From assembly GCA_019633425.1 (NCBI GenBank), contig WSUB01000133.1:54842-118841 (forward strand): a stretch of DNA of 64,000 bases. The letters run 5' to 3'. Positions within the stretch are counted from its first letter, which is position 1. The number at the start of each line of letters is the position of its first letter. A program made the position numbers and the translations under genes. Below the pieces are notes generated by a model. That model did no database searches. It worked only from the letters and a program-made list of their open reading frames with translations, and was not told the DNA's origin. This DNA comes from Tulasnella sp. 424 (lineage: Eukaryota > Basidiomycota > Agaricomycetes > Cantharellales > Tulasnellaceae). Shown here piece by piece: positions 22,994-36,097 of this stretch.

Positions 22994-24957
22994 ATGGCTA
23001 CCCTACCCACTCTAAACGACGAGACCCAAAGCGTCACGGACATACCCTCATCGGGAACCCTCACACCAGCTACAGAACCAACCCTCCATGGTGAACCTCC
23101 AGTCGAGTCTGAACGCGTACCAGCAACTGAAGGTGACGGCCACCACCAAGTCGGTGGCTTCCAGTTTTGGATGATCTTTGTGGCTATGATGGTGTCCACG
23201 TTCCTCAGCGCCCTCGAATTCGTACGTCTCGTCCCGTGATCGTCTTACAGTAACATCGCTGACAAACAGCCTCATACAGACAAGCGTGTCAACTGCGCTG
23301 CCAACGATCATACAAGACCTCCAAGGGACAGAGTTCGCATGGGTCGGAACAGCATTCGCACTCGGAAGTACCGCCGTTCTCCCTCTCATCGGCGGTTTGG
23401 CCCAAATCTTCGGCCGTCGGCCGGTCGTACTCGGTTCACTCGTCCTCTTTGCACTTGGCTCTGGTATCGCAGGCGGTGCAAATAGCATGAACATGTTGAT
23501 TGCCGGAAGAGGTAAGTTTCATTGTTTCCTTTCCTAGCATATGGACACGGACTGACTTCCGTTCTTTAGCCATTCAGGGTGTCGGCGGAGGTGGAATCCT
23601 CTCGTTAACCGAAATCGTAGTCGCCGACCTTGTCCCCCTGTCTCAACGTGGGGCGTACTTGGGCCTCATCGGCGGAGTCTGGGCTATCGCTGCCGCCATT
23701 GGTCCCCCAATCGGTGGTGCCTTCTCCCAAACCAACTGGCGTTGGTTGTTCTACATGAACCTGCCATTGACCGCCATCGCCATGGTCCTCGTCTGGTTCT
23801 TCCTCCGTCTCAAAACTCCTCAAGATGATTTCCAGACCAAGATGAGGAGAATGGACTGGATCGGCAACGGGTTGATCATCCTCGCTACGACTATCACCGT
23901 CGTTGCGCTCACTTGGGCGGGTGTCAAGTATCCATGGTCTTCATACCAGGTGCTTGTACCGCTCATCCTGGGCTTGGTTTTGACTGCGGCATTCGTCGTA
24001 TACGAAGCCAAGTTCGCCATCGAGCCTGTCGTGCCTTGGGAGCTTGTCAACAACAGGACTGCGTTCTTCGGTTATCTCGGAGTCTTCCTGCATAGCATCG
24101 TCGCAACAGCTGTCATCTGTAAGTTTATCACATTTCTCTGCCGACACGCGACGATGGCACTAACCTAATATCCCTGATTTCCAGTCTATCTTCCTGTATA
24201 CTTCCAAGCATCTCTCGGACAAGGGCCTATTCATTCCGGTGTCAGCTTCTTCGGAAACTCGTTCCTCATCCCTCCAGCCGCCATCGGTAAGTCCTCGTGT
24301 TTTAGACGAGTCGCTTTGGTCTGGTCCTAACCCGCTTCTTCGCTAGCCACTGGTATCACCGTCACGATATTCAAAGTATACGTCCCTCAAAACTACTTCG
24401 GCTGGATCATGACTTCCATTGGTGTCGGCCTTCTGACTACCCTCAAAGTCACCTCTCCCGTCGGCGCCTGGGTCGGATACCAAATCATTGAGGGTATCGG
24501 TTTCGGTATTCTTTACGCGGCACCTCAGTTCCCTGTCCTCGCTCCAGTCAAGATCACCGAATCCGCGCACGCCTTGGCTCTCTTCGTCTTCGTTCGGTCT
24601 TACTCTCAAACCTGGGGAGTCACGCTCGGCGGAACCATCCTCCAGAACGAACTCAAGAAGAAGCTGCCCCTGGCATTCTTGGAGCTCTTCCACGGTGAAG
24701 GCGTCGAAATCACTTACGCGGCCATTCCCAAGATCGGTGGGCTAGCGGAACCGTTAAAGACGGAAGTACGAGGGGCGTTCGCGGGTAGCTTGAGGACCAT
24801 GTGGTTTGTCATGCTTGCCATCAGTCTCGTTGGATTCTTTACGGTTTTCGGGATGAAGCAGCTGGAGATGCACGAGGAAACGGATGAGAATTGGGGCCTG
24901 GAGGAGAAGAAGAAGGTTGTGGATGAAGAGAAGGATGGAAAGACCTTAACTCTCTAG
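22994..24957 (+). CDS. MFS efflux transporter, DHA14-type, copy 2
   Basis: Exons 22994-23221, 23280-23511, 23570-24118, 24185-24286, 24347-24957; 573 aa with exon lengths identical to the other three copies (228, 232, 549, 102, 611). All family motifs are kept (GGLAQIFGRRP, RAIQGVGGGG, IGPPIGG, WRWLFYMNLP). Scattered substitutions distinguish it (AAFVVYEAK for AAFFVYEAK, FGWIMTS for FGWVMTS, EVRGAFAG for EVRDAFAG). All introns are GT-AG. No lesion was found, so it should be functional. Confidence 0.93.
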
Positions 24958-25490
24958 AGCGGGATTGCTGCATCGTATAACTTATTTGGCCTCGAAATTG
25001 TATTTTTAGTCGCTGTATGATTTAGAGTAGATTTAACCCATACGATAGATCTGGTTAATCTTAAGTTTTCAATTCTTCCTGCCTTATGTGTTATGAGTTG
25101 AGCTCTGAACGTGTGTGAAGGGGCGCCTCGAAATGTAAAGTCGTGATGGCATGGACCCTCCGTTTATCTGTTATTGTGAAGAGTGTACCCTCGTTTCAAT
25201 GTGATCGGAGGCAACAAACTTAGGCCCTTTGAGTTTCTCACCAACTCTTACTAAAATTCAGATCTCATGCCAGTTTGCCGGAGTACTGTTGAACGATGCA
25301 AGGTTCCGCGCTGTGCATGGGATACGAGGCTTATTCTTATAAGGTTTCTTCTAAATCTCGCACCGAAGGGTTAACATTGCATGCTCTCAAAGCCAAACTG
25401 TGCCCCAATACTCTCCTTTTGAGCTACACGATGCAGAGTTATGCAAAGGAACCATGGCTCAGCCTCAGGGGAGCGCGTCGGGGACCGATC
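24958..25490. other. MFS2 3' flank
   Basis: Homologous to the region after MFS3 (about 32717-33230), with diverging sequence and no gene. Homology ends near the CCTCAGGGGAGCG block at about 25465-25478. Confidence 0.6.
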
Positions 25491-28400
25491 AACTTTGAAT
25501 AGAGCGGTAACACCTACTGTACCTTATTAGATAAAATGAAAATTATTATATTAGTTCCAAAGACGGGCTTCATTTCACTTGTCAGAGGGCATCGAACACA
25601 CTGGAGGGGCCGCCGAGCAATCGAGTTGATGTCTGGCGTCGTTAAAGCCACAATATCACATCTCGAATGTCCATGAATTCAATATGGAGCCCCTTTAGTC
25701 TTGTCTCCGATTTGAGACGGAGATGAGATCCCTACTTTTTGAGGATAGTCTTCAACAAGGTGACGCACGCAGATTACAATGGCTAGCGGCCCACAGGGTT
25801 TGTTAATGGCATCCGTATTCGGTATGCTCTAGATGTGGAGCGGTCTGGAACCCCTCTGAGATCGAAGATATTTTCGGAATAATTAGGGTGTACGGGGCTT
25901 GGGATTGTTTGTTTATACTTGTGGGCCCTCTCCGCCCATCTCCGAACTTCCGAATGTTTCCGGTGTCCAAAATTTTTACGGCTACACGGATGACGCAACT
26001 TCATTGCCGCGGCTTACGGCCCTTGTCTGTTTGAGTAAGCCACCGGGCTGATATCGAGATGACCTTCCCGACAGTTTGGAGTGCGGAGCCGTTGTGAACA
26101 CCGCTTGGCATCCGGAATTGTGGAGGCATCTATCCCTTCAGGTATACTCGACTGAAGACCGGTATGTTTTCCAGCTCGTTCAATTCAAGACGGACAAATG
26201 GTGGTAGCTTTATTTTCATTATTGCCAAGCCTATCTCTACGCGCTCCCAAATCTCCCCAGCATAGTGGCACCCCTCATCCACCCTCCAGCCACAAAATGC
26301 CCCACGCTTCCGGGAACAAAAGGCAATCCGACTCAGGCGCCGCTCAAAAATGCAAAAAATCTCTCGGTTTCGGAATCAGCTGTGCCTCCCAGCTCGAGCG
26401 ATTTGGCAAGTCTGGCTCTGAGCTCCAGGAGATTGGAGGTTTTCTTCCGACCGACCTCGCCGCCGAGACATTTGAGGACCTCCTTAACTTCCGCTTTGAT
26501 GGCCTCCTCTGTCCCCTGGACAATACCTCCACGTCGAGGCTGCCCAGCTCCCGGACCGGTTCGGATCTATCAATTTCCAAATGACTTACTGCGTTAGAGC
26601 TGCCACCTCGCTAGCCCAGCTGAAATGACGCACCTGGATCAATTCGAAACCGCAGTCCAGCTATATCGGCCGTCGCCCGAGGTCAGCACCTGTGGAGCCA
26701 GTCTAAAAGAGCCTAGAGGAAATTTCTTACTTGCTGACTCAAGTATGCTGCGTTGAACGGTTGGTCCGTCGCGAAAGGCCAGAAGATGGGCACAACCGCG
26801 GTAGCAACGGCCTCTAAGGTAGAGTTCGCACCTCCGTGGGTGACAAAGGCCCCTAAAGCTGGATGCTGGAGCAATTCTTGCTGGGGTACCCACTCTGCCA
26901 CATGGGCAAGTCCGCTGCTGACGATTTTCTCTCGGAATTCTGGCGATAGCGGAGCCAACGCTGACATGATTGAACCCTGAACGAGAATGAAGGGTGTCTG
27001 GGTCTCCAAAAGGGCTTCGATGAGAGCTGTTAGGTGATTGGGATGGAGGAAAGGGTAGAAAATGGATCCGAATGAAATCAACCAGACGGATTTGGGTGCT
27101 TTGTCTTGCAGGAAACCGTGGAGATCTTCGCCTAGGGTGTCCCCGGGCTTGGCAGATGCTTCCTTGCTCAACACGTTTTGGACACTCCGGGAGCCTATGA
27201 AGAACACAGATTTGTCCATGCCCTTTCCGTACCAGTCCCGAATAGCTTGAGCGGATTGTGATTCGAACTCTTCGGAGCAAGCGAACACCGCCCCGTCCGC
27301 CAGGATGCGAGTCTGACTGTAAGAAATGAGAATTAAGTTTAACAATCTTCTTTCATCTCGGACAACCTTTCTCACTTGATCGAAGCCATGAACACTGGCG
27401 ACATGTCACCGGGAGGCATTTCCTGGGGGTACAGCTCGTAATCGTAGGCCTCCCACCCGTCTGGACTCCGATACAACCCTTTGGGGCACCTACGTTCCAC
27501 CTCTTGCGCAATTTCTGCAAACGATCGTCCTTCGTTTCCTTCTTCGGCCACGGCCATCGCCGATTTCGCCTCTTCTTCCCATTCAGCCAAGCCTCCAATG
27601 TCCTTAGGCCCGTAGAAGCGACTGAAATATCCAGGAGTGACGGGCCAGAAGACCATCAGCTTTACGTTGGGTGTGATTGCCTTGAACGCTTGTCCCGCGA
27701 AGGGTGTCATAATGTCGGACAGGGCGACCCGAGGAGGGGGAATGTCGCTGTAATCGAATACCTTCCCGGTTGACGTGCAGGTGACGAGCCCACCAGCAGC
27801 AACGGCTGCGTATGCAGGAGGTACGCACTTTGCAGTCTCCTCCGACGATGCTATGAACGAAGCCAAGCCCCCTCCAGCATCGAGCTCCGATACTCCGATG
27901 AGCCGGACGCGGGTTCTTACTGCATCCGACAGAATGGATCTCACGACCTCGTCTTCGAGCTTCTTGAAGTAGCTTTTGTAGACGAATACCGTGACAATCA
28001 CGTCCGTATGGCTGTCCACAAGCTTGGAGATGAACCCCGCTAGAGGACGGATGTGTCCAAAGGCGGTATAGATACATGCTGCGATATGTAGAAACGAATT
28101 GGTCATGTCGGACTCTTTATCGTCGAAGGGAGTGTTTATGGCTCTCTTTTCGTATACATGTCAGCATCGAGCTTTAAAGTCTTGGACAGCGGGTATCGGG
28201 AATGGCGTAGACGGGCCCGAAGGCCGATGCCCGAACATCCGGGAACAGCCCAACAGGGTATGAACCTCATCATGTCTACTGCGCCCCATCACGATCGATC
28301 TGCAGCTGTAGGCTGCTTTCCACTGGTGTTGCCGCGAAGTAGCTTCAATTTCTTCCACGCCTTCCTGGCCAATCAGGTTGTCCAAAACATCGAAGTGTTC

Positions 28401-29940
28401 GAAGGAGATCGAAATCTCCTTCGCTTCGTTTGCCAACACTACTTTCCACCACCGAATGCGGTTGCCCCCGATATCTCCATTAAATCACGACCGATAAGCC
28501 TGTATTTAGAGAGTAAAGTACAGTAAATATATTTACACAGTTCTACAAAATTAAATCCCTCTGTTAGGCTGTGAGCGGCCAGAATACTGGGCGGGGTGGC
28601 GTTCAAGTCGCGCGGAAAACGTCAGTGTAAGCGCTCACCCCATATCATTCCAGGGCGTTCGGTAGCGAAAGATTCTCAGGGAGCAGAGGGGTATCATAAA
28701 GAGATGGGATCAGTTTTTACTTTTGTAATTGAGGGGGTCTTGCGTCTTCGAGTGGGCGTGTGACAACCTGCGACAAATTGCGTGACATAACTCTGTTTTC
28801 GACCGGCCAGGACTCGCAAGGGGATCTCAAAGACTCCTGTTCGAGCCAGTCTTTCAGGTGCCGGCTCTTCTCATTGGTCCCGAAATCCGTAATTTAGAGC
28901 ATATTTATTATTGACATCATTCCTCACAGTATTACATTCTGTATCTTAAACATCCTGTTTATATCATTATTGTTGGTCATCTTTGGAAAACTCATCAGAG
29001 TCCAGCTTGTGCTGGACTGCCGATGTGTGACCTGACTTGATTCCTTGTGACGTTTTGTGACACTCTTGCGGTACTTACAGGCGGTTTTCAGATCTCTAGC
29101 CCTTCCTGAGCCCATATAACTCAAACCCGTCGGCACATGAGCTAAAAAATTTGTAAGTGTGCTCTCAGTATCCTACGTAATACCTCTGCCAGCTTTCTAG
29201 GTTATCGGGGGAGAAACGGGGGAGTGCCAGTAGTGAACGATCTCCCTGAAAAAGAAAGCCATTAGGCGGTGGAGTGCAGTATGCTTTTGTCAAACGAATT
29301 AGCTACTCCCGGCTTACGTGCTCAATGCGGACCACGGAGGAGTGTCGTGCTGCAATCACTCCGGACTCGTCCTGACTGACACACCAGGAGACTGGTCGAC
29401 CCCCATTGCGCGAATCCAGTACTAGTATCCTCACATAGATATATTCCGTATATTCTACAGAAGCGCACAGGATGCTCGGTAGTCAATTTTTTAATCTGTG
29501 TTTAGGGTTATGCATCTCGCGCGCTTGTGTCTATCATACGGCTTCACTGAAACACACCCGTTCGGCAGTAGGAGGCGAAACCGTAGCTAACCAACTTTCC
29601 GGTCTAGCTGACGAAAAAAATGGGTTTATGCTAATTCAACGCTCAGGTGCAGCCAAGATTCCGGACATCGACCATGCTTCGGCGGAGACTATGTAGTGAA
29701 TGCTTAACCTCGGCCATCGGCTAGCCCTTTCCAGCCTGAGAGGAGCGGTAGTTCTCAGTACACGGTATAGGAAGTGTAAAATTCTCCCCGGAAGGTCGGC
29801 ATCGCAGTCGGGGCATTTTGGGGGCATAAGGCGTTCTCCGACGCCCAGGCACAGACTCGCAATTCAGTGGGAGGCTGGGAGCACGGAGCCCTGTAGTCCG
29901 CCTCCCACACGGCTTACTTGGACCCGAGCAAAAACAAAAA
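25491..29940. other. ~4.4-kb segment splitting the MFS array
   Basis: The MFS start-to-start spacing is 3403 nt for copies 1-2 and 3378 nt for copies 3-4, but 7763 nt for copies 2-3. The surplus is this stretch, which has no counterpart beside the other copies. It contains one gene (the glycosyltransferase, 26333-28106). 25491-26332 and 28107-29940 show no recognised gene or transposon proteins. Confidence 0.7.
26333..28106 (-). CDS. UDP-glycosyltransferase (GT1 family)
   Basis: Transfers a sugar from a UDP-sugar to a small lipophilic acceptor, by family. Four exons: 28106-27376, 27316-26731, 26660-26634 (27 nt) and 26566-26333; 525 aa, the usual size. The N-terminal acceptor domain has the GH pair (AFGHIRPL, His18) expected for the catalytic base. 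The C-terminal donor domain has ISFGS (324-328) and the UDP-binding signature WVPQQELLQHP...THGGANSTLEA...DQPFNA (386-433). Exons 3-4 supply the family's LDCGFELIQ|IRTG stretch and the closing helix (GTEEAIKAEVKEVL). It lies between efflux pumps on the opposite strand; a role in detoxification or metabolite glycosylation is inferred. Confidence 0.9.
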
Positions 29941-30756
29941 CAATCTCGTTTTGACAAGTAATATTAGCACAGTCAAATTTCACCAAAGTCTCCGGGTAGA
30001 TCCCGGGCCTCCATACGGTGCAGTCACGTGCAGCAACTTTGTCAATTGATCAAAAGAGAAGAGAGATTCAACCCCGAGTGAGACGGAAAATTCCTCCACT
30101 GGTAAGTGAGACGAAGTCTGAACAGGCCTCGTTGTGTTATAGCCACTCGAGTCAATTGGGTGGAAGAGTGAAGACCCAAAACTATCTGCTACTTTGGGAT
30201 CGGCGGCCAGTTGGAAGTCGTCGACCTCCACCGACAATACGTTGACGTTCTCCCAGATCTTCAACTACTCGCACTTTGCATTTCGGAGGGCGAGAGTGTA
30301 TGTAAAGAACGATGAGAGTCACCTCCACTCTTCGCGCATGGTTCCCCTTGGTGGTAGGGTTGTCCAATCAGAGGCTCGCATTTGATATGACAAATCCCCG
30401 TGCTTCGACCCTGGAGTCTCGATAAGCGGACGCCGAACGTTCAGTCAGCTTTCAAAGCACGCCGTTCCCATGCTCTATCAGCATTCACATCTGGGCAGAT
30501 TGTTGTAGAACGCCAAGCATCAGCTTTGCTAAACCTCCCGCGAGAAACGGGTGGAGGAGACCTCCACACTGACGCACCCACACACCTGGCCTTCTCAACG
30601 TCGGGGATCCAACTAGTCAGCACCGATCCACACCTTACGCTTTGGGTATTCGCAACTGGTATAAGATGTCGACTTCATCATGGCAGTTCCTTCATTCACC
30701 AGTCCAACAAACCTATCAAGCCAGTCTCATCTTCCCCACCCGGAGACCCAACACCA
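29941..30756 (+). promoter_or_regulatory. MFS3 promoter with conserved CACGTG, CCAAT and TATA elements
   Basis: Homology with the MFS4 upstream region resumes at about 29941 (AGTAATATTAGCAC, TCTCCGGGTAG). CACGTG 30025-30030, CCAAT 30364-30368, TATAAG 30660-30665 (97 nt before the ATG). Confidence 0.55.
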
Positions 30757-32716
30757 ATGGCTACCCTACCCACTCTAAATGACGAGACCCAAAGCGTCAC
30801 AGACATTCCCTCGTCCGGAACTATCACACCAGCTACAGAACCAACCCTCCATGGCGACCCTCCAGTCGAGTCTGAACGCGTCCCAGCAACTGAAGGTGAC
30901 GGCCACCACCAAGTCGGTGGCTTCCAGTTTTGGATGATCTTTGTGGCGATGATGGTGTCCACGTTTCTCAGTGCCCTCGAATTCGTACGTCTCGTCCCGT
31001 GATCGTCTTGCGGTAGCATCGCTAACAAACAGCTTGGTACAGACGAGCGTGTCAACTGCCCTGCCAACAATCATACAAGACCTCCAAGGAACAGAGTTCG
31101 CGTGGGTTGGAACAGCATTCGCACTCGGAAGTACGGCCGTTCTCCCTCTCATTGGCGGCTTGGCCCAAATCTTCGGCCGTCGGCCGGTTGTACTCGGTTC
31201 ACTCGTCCTCTTCGCACTTGGCTCGGGTATCGCGGGCGGAGCAAATAGCATGAACATGCTGATTGCCGGCAGAGGTAAGTTTCATTTTTTTTTCTACCAT
31301 ATGGGCACGGACTGACTTCTGTCCCTTAGCCATCCAAGGTGTGGGCGGAGGTGGAATCCTCTCATTAACCGAAATCGTAGTCGCCGACCTTGTTCCCTTA
31401 TCTCAACGTGGAGCATACTTGGGCCTCATCGGCGGAGTCTGGGCCATCGCTGCCGCCATTGGTCCCCCAATCGGTGGTGCCTTCTCCCAAACCAATTGGC
31501 GCTGGTTGTTCTACATGAACCTGCCATTGACAGCTATTGCCATGGTCCTCGTTTGGTTCTTCCTCCGTCTTAAGACTCCTCAGGATGACTTCCAAACCAA
31601 GATGAGGAGGATGGACTGGATCGGCAACGGGTTGATCATCCTCGCTACGACTATCACCGTCGTTGCCCTTACATGGGCGGGTGTCAAGTATCCGTGGTCT
31701 TCGTATCAGGTGCTTGTACCGCTCATCCTGGGCTTGGTTTTGACCGCGGCATTCTTCGTGTATGAAGCCAAGTTCGCCATCGAGCCTGTCGTTCCTTGGG
31801 AACTCGTCAACAACAGGACCGCATTCTTTGGCTATCTCGGAGTCTTCTTGCATAGCATTGTTGCCACAGCTGTCATTTGTAAGTTTATCACTTTCTCTAC
31901 CGACACGTGACGATGGCACTAACCTCATGTCCCTGATTTCCAGTCTATCTTCCTGTATATTTCCAAGCATCTCTCGGACAAGGGCCTATTCGTTCCGGTG
32001 TCAGCTTCTTCGGCAACTCGTTCCTCATCCCTCCAGCCGCCATCGGTAAGTCCTTGTATTCTAGATGAGTCGCTTTGATCATGTCCTGACCTGCTTTCTC
32101 GCTAGCCACTGGTATCACCGTCACGATATTCAAAGTATACGTCCCTCAAAACTACTTCGGCTGGGTCATGACTTCCATCGGCGTCGGTCTTCTCACTACC
32201 CTCAAAGTTACCTCTCCCGTCGGCGCCTGGGTCGGATACCAAATCATCGAGGGTATCGGTTTCGGTATCCTTTACGCGGCACCTCAGTTCCCCGTCCTCG
32301 CTCCCGTCAAGATTACCGAATCCGCGCACGCCTTGGCTCTCTTCGTCTTCGTTCGGTCTTACTCTCAAACCTGGGGAGTCACGCTCGGCGGAACCATCCT
32401 CCAGAACGAACTCAAGAAGAAGCTGCCGCTAGCATTCTTGGAGCTCTTCCACGGTGAAGGCGTCGAAATCACATACGCGGCCATTCCCAAGATCGGTGGG
32501 CTAGCGGAACCGTTAAAGACGGAAGTACGAGATGCGTTCGCAGGTAGCTTGAGGACCATGTGGTTCGTCATGCTGGCCATCAGTTTGGTTGGATTCTTTA
32601 CGGTGTTCGGGATGAAGCAGTTGGACATGCACGAGGAGACAGATGAGAACTGGGGCCTGGAGGAGAAGAAGAAGGTTGTCGATGAAGAGAAGGACGGAAG
32701 GACTTTAACTCTCTAG
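30757..32716 (+). CDS. MFS efflux transporter, DHA14-type, copy 3
   Basis: Exons 30757-30984, 31043-31274, 31330-31878, 31944-32045, 32106-32716; 573 aa. Motifs A, B and C and the WRWLFYMNLP signature are intact. Intron 2 is slightly shorter than in copies 1 and 2. Distinct residues include GTITPATEP for GTLTPATEP, GPIRSGVSF for GPIHSGVSF and a GRTLTL end. No inactivating change was found. Confidence 0.93.
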
Positions 32717-33400
32717 AGCGGGATTGGTGCATTGTATAACTTATTCGGCCCCAAACGTTGTATTTTTAGTCACGGTGTATGATTTACAGTAGACTTAACC
32801 CATACGATAGATTTCATTAATCTCAAGTTTTCAATTCTTCCTGTCTGGTGTGTTATGAATTGAGAAACGTGTGCGAAGGAACGCCCCAAAATGTATAGCC
32901 GTGATGGCATGGTCCCTCCTTCCTGCTGTTGTGAAAAGTGTACCCTAGTTCCACTGTGGTCGGAGGCGACAAAACTTAGGCCCTTGAGTTATTCACCGAC
33001 TCATACTACCATTTAGATCCCATGCTCTGTCAGAGTGCTGTTGAACGGTCACGGTACGGTTCCGCGTTGTGCATGGCGTACGGTGCTTATCCTTTCGCTG
33101 GGAGGTAAGGCTTCTGCCAAATCTCGCACCGAGGGGTTACCATTGCATGTTCTCTAAATAACCGTGCCTCACTGTTCTCCCCTCCGAGTGAACTAATGCA
33201 GGGTCTTGCGCAGGAAATATAGCTTGACCTCAGGGGGGAGCAAGAACACCTAGGTCGGACTGAAATGGAGCAGGCGTTTGAAATCGAATTGGGCCCAGAA
33301 CGTCTAACAAAGGTCCACACTCATCACTCGTTTTAACCAGTAATATTAGCACCGTCAAATTGCAACAAACTCTCCGGGTAGGCCCTCCATGCGTTGCGGT
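32717..33400. other. MFS3 3' flank
   Basis: Homologous to the MFS2 3' flank for about 500 nt, then to the upstream region of MFS3 from about 33330. No gene is seen. Confidence 0.6.
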
Positions 33401-34040
33401 CACGTGTAGCACCTTTGTTGGTCTGGTCAAAAAAGATTCAATCCCGAACGAGAAGATGGAATATTCATCCGGGGATCAGTGAGACGGCGTCAAAACAGGT
33501 CCCAGCGTGTCATAGCCTCCTGGGTTAATTGGGTAGTGGAGTGAAGACTTAAAACTGTCTGTTACTCTGGGATCGGCGGCCAGTTTGGAGTCGTCGACCT
33601 CCACCGACAATACTTTGACGCTTCTCCCAGATCTTCAACTACTCGCACCTTGCAATTTCGGGGGGCGAGTGTGTATGTAAAGAACGACGAGAGTCACCTC
33701 CACTCTTCACGCGTGGCTTCCACTTGGTGGTAAGGTTGTCCAATCAGAGGCTCGCATTTGATATGACAAATCCCCGTGCTTCGACCCTTGAGTCTCGATA
33801 AGCGGCGCCGAACGTTCAGTCAGCTTTCAAGCACGCCGTTCCCATGCTCTATCAGCATTCACATCTAGGCGGATTGTTGTAGAATGTCGCCAAGCAGTAG
33901 CTTTGCTAAACCTCCCGCGGGAACGGTGGAGGATACCTCCACACTGACGCACCCACATACCTGGCCCTCTCAACGTCGGGCATCCAACTAGTCAGCACCG
34001 ATCCACACCTTACGACTTGTGTATTCGCAACTGGTATAAG
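33401..34040 (+). promoter_or_regulatory. MFS4 promoter with conserved CACGTG, CCAAT and TATA elements
   Basis: CACGTG 33401-33406, CCAAT 33740-33744, TATAAG 34035-34040 (100 nt before the ATG), in the same order and spacing as the other copies. Confidence 0.55.
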
Positions 34041-34134
34041 AGGTCAACTTCATCATGGCATTTCCTTCGTTCCCCACCAATCCAACAAACCCATCAAGCC
34101 AGTCTCATCTACCCTACCCTGAGACCCAACAGCA

Positions 34135-36097
34135 ATGGCTACCCTACCCACTCTAAATGACGAGACCCAAAGCGTCACAGACATACCCTCGTCTGGAACC
34201 CTCACACCGGCCACAGAACCAACCCTCCATGGAGACCCTCCGATCAAGTCTGAACGCGTACCAGCAACCGATGGTGACGACCACCGCAAAGTCGGTGGCT
34301 TCCAGTTTTGGATGATCTTTGTGGCTATGATGGTGTCCACGTTCCTCAGTGCCCTCGAATTCGTACGTCTCGTCCCGTGATCGTCTTACGGTAGCATCGC
34401 TAACAAACAGCCTCCTATAGACGAGCGTGTCAACTGCTCTTCCAACAATCATACAAGACCTCCAAGGAACAGAGTTTGCATGGGTCGGAACAGCATTCGC
34501 ACTCGGAAGCACCGCCGTTCTCCCACTCATCGGCGGCTTGGCCCAAATCTTCGGCCGTCGACCGGTTGTACTCGGTTCACTCGTCCTCTTCGCACTTGGC
34601 TCGGGTATCGCAGGCGGTGCAAATAGCATGAACATGTTGATTGCCGGTAGAGGTAAGTTTAATTATTTCTGTTTTCTCAACTATAGCAATGAGCTGACTT
34701 TCGTTCTTTAGCCATCCAAGGTGTAGGCGGAGGTGGAATCCTCTCATTAACCGAAATCGTAGTCGCCGACCTTGTCCCCCTGTCTCAACGTGGAGCGTAC
34801 TTGGGCCTCATCGGTGGAGTCTGGGCCATCGCTGCCGCCATTGGTCCCCCGATTGGCGGTGCCTTCTCCCAAACCAATTGGCGCTGGTTGTTCTACATGA
34901 ACCTGCCATTGACCGCTATCGCCATGGTCCTCGTCTGGTTCTTTCTCCGTCTCAAAACTCCTCAAGATGACTTCCAGACCAAGATGAGGAGGATGGACTG
35001 GATCGGCAACGGCTTCATCATCCTCGCTACGACTATCACCGTCGTTGCGCTTACATGGGCGGGTGTCAAGTACCCGTGGTCTTCGTACCAGGTGCTTGTA
35101 CCGCTCATCCTGGGCTTGGTTTTGACCGCGGCATTCTTCGTGTACGAAGCCAAGTTCGCCATCGAGCCTGTCGTTCCTTGGGAACTTGTCAACAACAGGA
35201 CCGCGTTCTTTGGCTATCTCGGAGTCTTCCTGCATAGCATCGTCGCAACCGCCGTCATCTGTAAGTTTTGAGATTCTTTTCTCACATCGAAAGATGGCGC
35301 TGACCTGATGGTTTGGAATTCTAGTCTACCTTCCTGTATACTTCCAAGCATCTCTCGGACAGGGGCCTATTCATTCCGGTGTTAGCTTCTTCGGCAACTC
35401 GTTCCTCATCCCTCCAGCCGCCATCGGTAAGTCCTTGTGTTTTAGACGAGTCGCATTGATCTGGTCCTAACCCGCTTCTTCGCTAGCCACCGGTATCACC
35501 GTCACGATATTCAAAGTATACGTCCCTCAAAACTACTTCGGCTGGGTCATGACTTCCATCGGCGTCGGACTTCTCACCACTCTCAAAGTCACCTCTCCCG
35601 TCGGCGCTTGGGTCGGGTACCAAATCATCGAAGGTATCGGTTTCGGTATCCTTTACGCGGCACCTCAATTCCCCGTCCTCGCTCCAATCAAAATCACCGA
35701 ATCCGCGCACGCCTTGGCTCTCTTCGTCTTCGTTCGGTCTTACTCTCAAACCTGGGGAGTCACGCTCGGCGGAACCATCCTCCAGAACGAACTCAAGAAG
35801 AAGCTACCACTAGCATTCTTGGAGCTCTTCCACGGTGAAGGTGTCGAAATCACTTATGCGGCTATCCCCAAGATCGGTGGGCTCGCGGAACCGTTAAAGA
35901 CGGAAGTACGAGACGCGTTCGCAGGGAGCCTGAGGACCATGTGGTTTGTCATGCTAGCTATCAGTTTGGTCGGGTTCTTCACGGTTTTCGGCATGAAGCA
36001 GTTGGAAATGCATGAGGAGACCGATGAGAACTGGGGCTTGGAGGAAAAGAAGAAGGTCGTGGACGAAGAGAAGGACGGAAAGACTTTGACTCTTTAG
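34135..36097 (+). CDS. MFS efflux transporter, DHA14-type, copy 4
   Basis: Exons 34135-34362, 34421-34652, 34712-35260, 35325-35426, 35487-36097; 573 aa. All motifs are kept. The N-tail is the most changed region among the copies (DPPIKSERVPATDGDDHRKVGG against DPPVESERVPAAEGDDHHKVGG in copy 1), while the helices are nearly invariant. Introns 2 and 3 are the most diverged of the four sets. No lesion was found. Confidence 0.93.

Noticed and set aside
32065..32457. 130-codon plus frame inside MFS3 exons 4-5
   Set aside because: Shifted-frame shadow of the transporter; Arg/Ser-rich and without start context.
34747..35235. Long minus-strand frames within every MFS copy (for example 162 codons here)
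   Set aside because: Antisense shadows of GC-rich conserved exons. They recur in each copy only because the plus-strand protein is conserved.
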